DNA from: Takifugu bimaculatus | Taxonomy: Eukaryota > Chordata > Actinopteri > Tetraodontiformes > Tetraodontidae | Assembly (NCBI GenBank): GCA_004026145.2 | Contig: CP034980.1 | Span: forward strand, 7,121,667-7,185,666 | Length of the DNA: 64,000 nt | Direction: 5' to 3' | Part shown: positions 60,281 through 64,000 of the stretch, piece by piece | Numbering within the stretch: position 1 is the stretch's first letter | How the letters are laid out: each line of letters begins with the position of its first letter | Program-made: the position numbers and the translations under genes | The notes under the pieces: model-generated | Told to the model about the DNA's origin: nothing | What the model saw: the letters and a program-made list of their open reading frames with translations, nothing else | The model's database searches: none

Positions 60281-60336
60281 TTGGCTTTGGCGTCCAAGGC
60301 TATAAATCCTTCATTAGTTTTCACCCGTGGATGCAG
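60281..60336 (-). CDS. Candidate internal exon, unrecognised gene
   Basis: A 56-bp minus-strand segment ends in a donor GCCAA|GTGAGT. The acceptor is either TAGCATCACAG or, more likely on pyrimidine content, CGCCTTCTCTTGTAG eight bases further out (exon start 60344). Only one frame is open, reading LHPRVKTNEGFIALDAKA, with normal protein-like composition. It ends in phase 2. No candidate exon on this strand between here and 46815 bridges phase 2 to phase 0, so linkage to the other candidates is unproven. I do not recognise the peptide. Confidence 0.28.
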
Positions 60337-60344
60337 CTGTGATG

Positions 60345-60989
60345 CTACAAGAGAAGGCGAGAAACATAAAGGAGAGAAGCATAAAGGTTGCTGTGTGAAT
60401 CCATCAGATTCCTGGAGCATCAATTATTACAGCCAATTATCATCAGCAATTAGTGGAATTTAGTTTTTAGCTTTTCAAGACATAGATGTTGACTTTAGTG
60501 TCGACCTTTGCCTTATAAAACATACAGACTCAATTCAAATTTGAGGCTTTTTAGCCTTTATAGTGCAAGAACGATATTTGGAATTGACAAACCTTTCCTC
60601 TATTCATTTATAAATGTTTTTTTAAACTGCCAAACTACATGCTAGCAGTGAAATATACTGCTACTTGAAGTCTGACCTCACCCCTTTTCTTTGCTCTGAA
60701 TGCTGGTGCTGCTGGCTGCTTAACACTGACCTGCAGAATTCAAGGTGTGGCGCACCGGTGACCTGAACCCAACGCCCGTCACCTTTACATCTCACGGGTC
60801 AGCATTTACTGCTGCTATCATGTAGCCTTGTATTCACCTCTGAGGGACAAATACACTTCTGATCTACTAACTGGAGCCGTGTTTTAACACTGCTGCAAAT
60901 TAGTGTTAAAACATCTCACCAATCTACCCAATTAAACAAAGCTAACGTACAGGCATAAATATTCTGACCTATTACTGTAGAGAGTAGAG
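60345..60989. other. Unique non-coding sequence
   Basis: It begins inside a small tandem repeat (AGAAACATAAAGG / AGAAGCATAAAGG, about 60359-60386). No gene or element recognised. Confidence 0.5.
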
Positions 60990-61740
60990 AGCGTTGGAGA
61001 TGCCCATAATTAGGTCTCTGGGCTGAAGCCAGAGGTCCGACTGGGCCACTGAGGAAGATCCACAGAGTTGTTCTTGGCTGTCCTCAGCGTCTCTACCTCG
61101 TTGGAAGGGGAATCTTTGGCCCCATCTGAGCTCCTGCGTACTCTGGATCAGGTTTTCATCAAATATATCTCTGGACTTTGCTCCATTTGGCGTTCCCCCA
61201 GCCCTGACCAGTGCCGTACAGCCCTGACTGGGAGGGCCGGCACCTTCTGGAGCATTTGTCCCCTCACCACACTGCACACATCTCCTTGCCAGATTTTTCT
61301 CCTGTGATTGCTCCATTTTCGTAAGTAGGCCACTCTGAAAAGAGTCCTGGTTGTTCCAAGCTTCTTCTACTTCAGAATGCTGGAGGCCACTGTGGGAACC
61401 TCAATACAGTTCTGGTTCTGAACTCTGGAGGCAGATCTTGATCTCATCACATGTTGTTTGCACTGACATGCATTTTCAGCTTAAACTTGACTCAGGTGTT
61501 TGTCCAATCAGCTGAATTTATGACAGCTGGACACCAGTCAAGGTCAAAAACATCTCAAACAGGATCAAGAGTATCATTAAAGCCCACGAGCTGAAGTCCA
61601 AATGTCACAGTAAAAGGTTAAAGTGCTTCTTTGAGGGCAATCTGCAGAAAAAAAAGACTTTCTGCAATATTGAGGGTGGACGGATGAAGGAGCATTTACT
61701 TTTAAGGTTGTGACATGACCAAGTGTGAATAAAGTTTAAG
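60990..61740 (-). mobile_element. Tc1-like transposon, decayed
   Basis: The plus strand carries phrases matching the antisense of fish Tc1-like transposases and their 5' flank. They are CTCTGGATCAGGTTTTCATC (61140-61159), CTCTGGACTTTGCTCCATTT (61171-61190), AGAGTCCTGGTTGTTCCAAG (61341-61360) with GAATGCTGGAGGCCACTGTG just after, and TTTGTCCAATCAGCTGAATTT (61499-61519). These correspond to the transposase body read on the minus strand, then the stretch upstream of its start and towards the TIR. Large parts are missing (about 60% of a full element) and frames are broken. TIRs and TA duplication were not found. Confidence 0.75.
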
Positions 61741-64000
61741 AGGAAGAAGAAAAAAATCCTAATTATATAATGCTAACTGTATTAATAATAATAAACTAGC
61801 ACGCTGCTTCTTTAGAAACATTGTTTCCCATCCATTGGATGGGTCATCTTCAAGAACAATTCAGCACACTTCGGTGCGGCTGTCTGTGACAGTTAAAGTC
61901 TGAACCATTTCACGCCCAGAGCTGTTTTCTAAAGCTCTACAGAAACTTTCCATCGATCCTGAGGAAAATAAACCAGGAAACGTTACTGGACTCCACTGGT
62001 GCTTGTTTCGACTCAAGCAGCAACATGTGGGGCAGCCTTGTGTTCCAAGAGTAAACACTCCACATGTGCCCTGTGACACGCGGCCGCTCCAATCAATCCA
62101 ATATCGAGGTGCGTGCAGGGCCCAAATAGCTCGCCGCGATTATTTAGACCTTCGCGGCACAGATGGAAAAAGTAGGAAAGTGTCTCCGGAGCACACACTG
62201 GCAGTTGCACCGTCTGTGCTCCTCACAGAGGTGTCTGGTGGTGACGCAAGCGCCAGGATTTTGCATGTTTGCTGTGGAATCAGTGGGCGAGTTGCACGGA
62301 AGCGTCACCAGACCTCCACGCAGGCTTGCAGAGCGGCGTCTCCTCGGCGGTTTCCAATGCTGAGTGTGTTTCTACCGGCCGTTACCGGGACGGTGTAACA
62401 CTGTACACACTGGCACATCACAGCAAATCTGCTGTTATTTTAAAACTCTGAGACAGAGTGTAAGGCGGCAGGAGGTCGGCCCTGGGCTGCAGGGGGGGGA
62501 TTACACTGAAAGCACCTGGTTACAGCAGGTGATCCATATATTAGGCAACACAGAAACGTGACGTCCTTAAATGTATGAATTGGGCTACATATAAAAGATA
62601 GTGAAAGGTAATTTCTCCCATGGAGTTTGTTTTACTGATGTATTTGCGCTATGATGGATGTTTTCGTCTAACGGAATTACAAGGGGAAAACATAACCAAC
62701 GCAGAAATACAGGCTAAAACCCCGGAGAGGTGGCGTTTGGCCCAATTCTCAAACGGCTCCCCACTCAGATGACTGGCCTAGTTTAGTGAATTACCACCTT
62801 CAGGCAGTAATCTGTTTTTTTTCTTTCCCACAGCTGATGTTTTTCATGCAACATCGAAGCTAAAGAAGCAGAATCTGCACTGTTAGCTATAATATCGCCG
62901 ACATGCTGGTGGTGTCTCCGGTTCTGTTTAACTAGAGTCTGCCTTTGACACTGCAGACGTCCTGATTGTCCCTTGATGCGTAGTGAAGAGGAGAAGTGTT
63001 TCCAACAGGCTGGCATTAATGCAGATCATTACAGGTGAGCATTTTCTGTTACAGCTTCAGTAAATAAAAGCTTCAGCAAAAGGAGGATGTTGGCGATGTT
63101 CTGCATGAGAGGAGAGGGAGATTAAAATGAGCAAAGCCATTCTGTAGAGTCCGAGTCACTGTTGCCGAACCTCTTGTTTCATCCCTCCTTCTGGCTGATG
63201 TTTGCATGTTCCAAGAGGGGCAAATGTTTCTGCACTTTGAGGAGAAACAAAGCAAAACTATGGCAATTTGATGAGTTTGACACAGCCTGGAAAAAAATAA
63301 CCTGTTTTATTTCAATAAAAAGATTCAACAGCAAGGATTGTTATGATATATTCTCATTGTTTCCTCCATTGTGTGAGGGATTATCATTTAGTTATGTATT
63401 GCTAATGCCATAATGCCATCATTAAATGGAAATTACAAAGATAACCTGAAGCTTTTCTGGCTCTGCGAGAGGGCTCGGCTTTCTTGTTAACCCTTCAAGA
63501 GAAAACTTGAAGTCAAAATGCTTGAACGGATCAAGCCAAGTGGATCTCTATCCTGCCGGGAGTGAGAGGTGGAAGGTCAGTCAAGGAAGTAAACATTCCC
63601 TTTTCACTCTCAAACGGGTGCCGGGCTTTGTTATCGGTGGAAACTCCCCTCGGATGTGTCCTGCCTTCCAACGCTCTGAACTCTCTGGTCCTCATTAGAA
63701 GAAGACTGTGAATGATGACTGACCATCACAGCACTGAGCATCAAATATGTGTGTAATTACATCTGACACAGAATTAGGCTTTACAGCCATGCAATATGCT
63801 GAGCCATCTGTATAAACACACCACTATTGATCTATATCTTTACGTTCGACTGAGCCTGTATGAACACGGATTAAAGTACACTGGACATGAATTAATTGAG
63901 TCTTTGTGCAATGTCCCATTTTGCTTTACTTTGGTTAAAAGGATGAAATATTCCCTTATGAACAGACTGTCACTCATATTTGTTAGGTTTCTATACATGC
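61741..64000. other. Unique non-coding sequence
   Basis: A moderately CpG-rich stretch lies at 62080-62350 (GACACGCGGCCGC, CTCGCCGCGATTATT). A plus-strand segment at 62957-63034 is splice-bounded with one open frame and is discussed as an observation. Frames at 62003-62451 overlap in several phases without a domain. No mobile element was recognised. Confidence 0.45.

Noticed and set aside
1..64000. CRISPR arrays, operons, phage genes, toxin or antiviral gene clusters
   Set aside because: There are no regularly spaced repeats, no dense short-spaced ORFs and no ribosome-binding-site pattern. The sequence is vertebrate in character.
1..64000. tRNA, rRNA or snRNA genes
   Set aside because: Only decayed tRNA-like SINE heads were seen; no intact A-box/B-box pair with a T-run terminator was found by eye. 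A tRNAscan-SE or Rfam search would be decisive.

Overview
This window is vertebrate nuclear DNA, most likely from a teleost fish. No gene spans it and no ORF resembles a prokaryotic or viral gene. It is moderately AT-rich and dense in stops in all frames. It carries dinucleotide microsatellites ((CA)n, (TG)n, (TC)n, (TA)n) and decayed copies of mobile elements that are common in ray-finned fish genomes: Tc1-like transposons, a TA-flanked MITE, a Rex3/RTE-like retroposon 3' end, an R4/Dong-type LINE 3' end with a restriction-like endonuclease, and tRNA-derived SINE remnants. Species cannot be decided; a percomorph is a guess from the repeat mix.

Layout. 1-10.8 kb is unique non-coding sequence with homeodomain/POU-motif-rich blocks and two closely spaced minus-strand splice-bounded open segments (5.2-5.6 kb). 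10.8-23.5 kb holds a minus-strand SINE, a piggyBac-like end, a promoter-like stretch near 14.6-15.1 kb, a possible LTR-derived segment near 19.1 kb, an internally deleted Tc1-like element (21.8-22.5 kb) and a 539-bp MITE with near-perfect terminal repeats (22.95-23.49 kb). 23.5-31.4 kb is mostly unique; 28.7-29.45 kb resembles a minus-strand promoter or 5'-exon region beside a (TC)n tract. 31.5-32.1 kb is a dead non-LTR reverse transcriptase fragment, and 36.1-36.6 kb a Rex3-like fragment. 36.6-50.1 kb is unique, with two phase-compatible minus-strand candidate exons (38.3 and 46.8 kb), several enhancer-like blocks and a small CpG-rich block at 47.5 kb. 50.15-50.94 kb is an R4-type LINE fragment set in a palindromic AT array. 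51-64 kb is again mostly unique, with a SINE fragment, a possible solo LTR, a decayed Tc1-like copy (61 kb) and one minus-strand candidate exon (60.3 kb).

Interpretation. The best reading is an intron-rich or intergenic regulatory landscape. If the candidate exons are real, they belong to a minus-strand gene with very large introns, and much of the window is its introns. I could not recognise the gene, and chance splice-motif pairs of this quality are expected in 64 kb, so these calls are tentative. I found no convincing undescribed system. The items most worth checking are the putative minus-strand gene, the R4-type LINE in its AT palindrome, the CpG-rich block and several motif-dense candidate enhancers.
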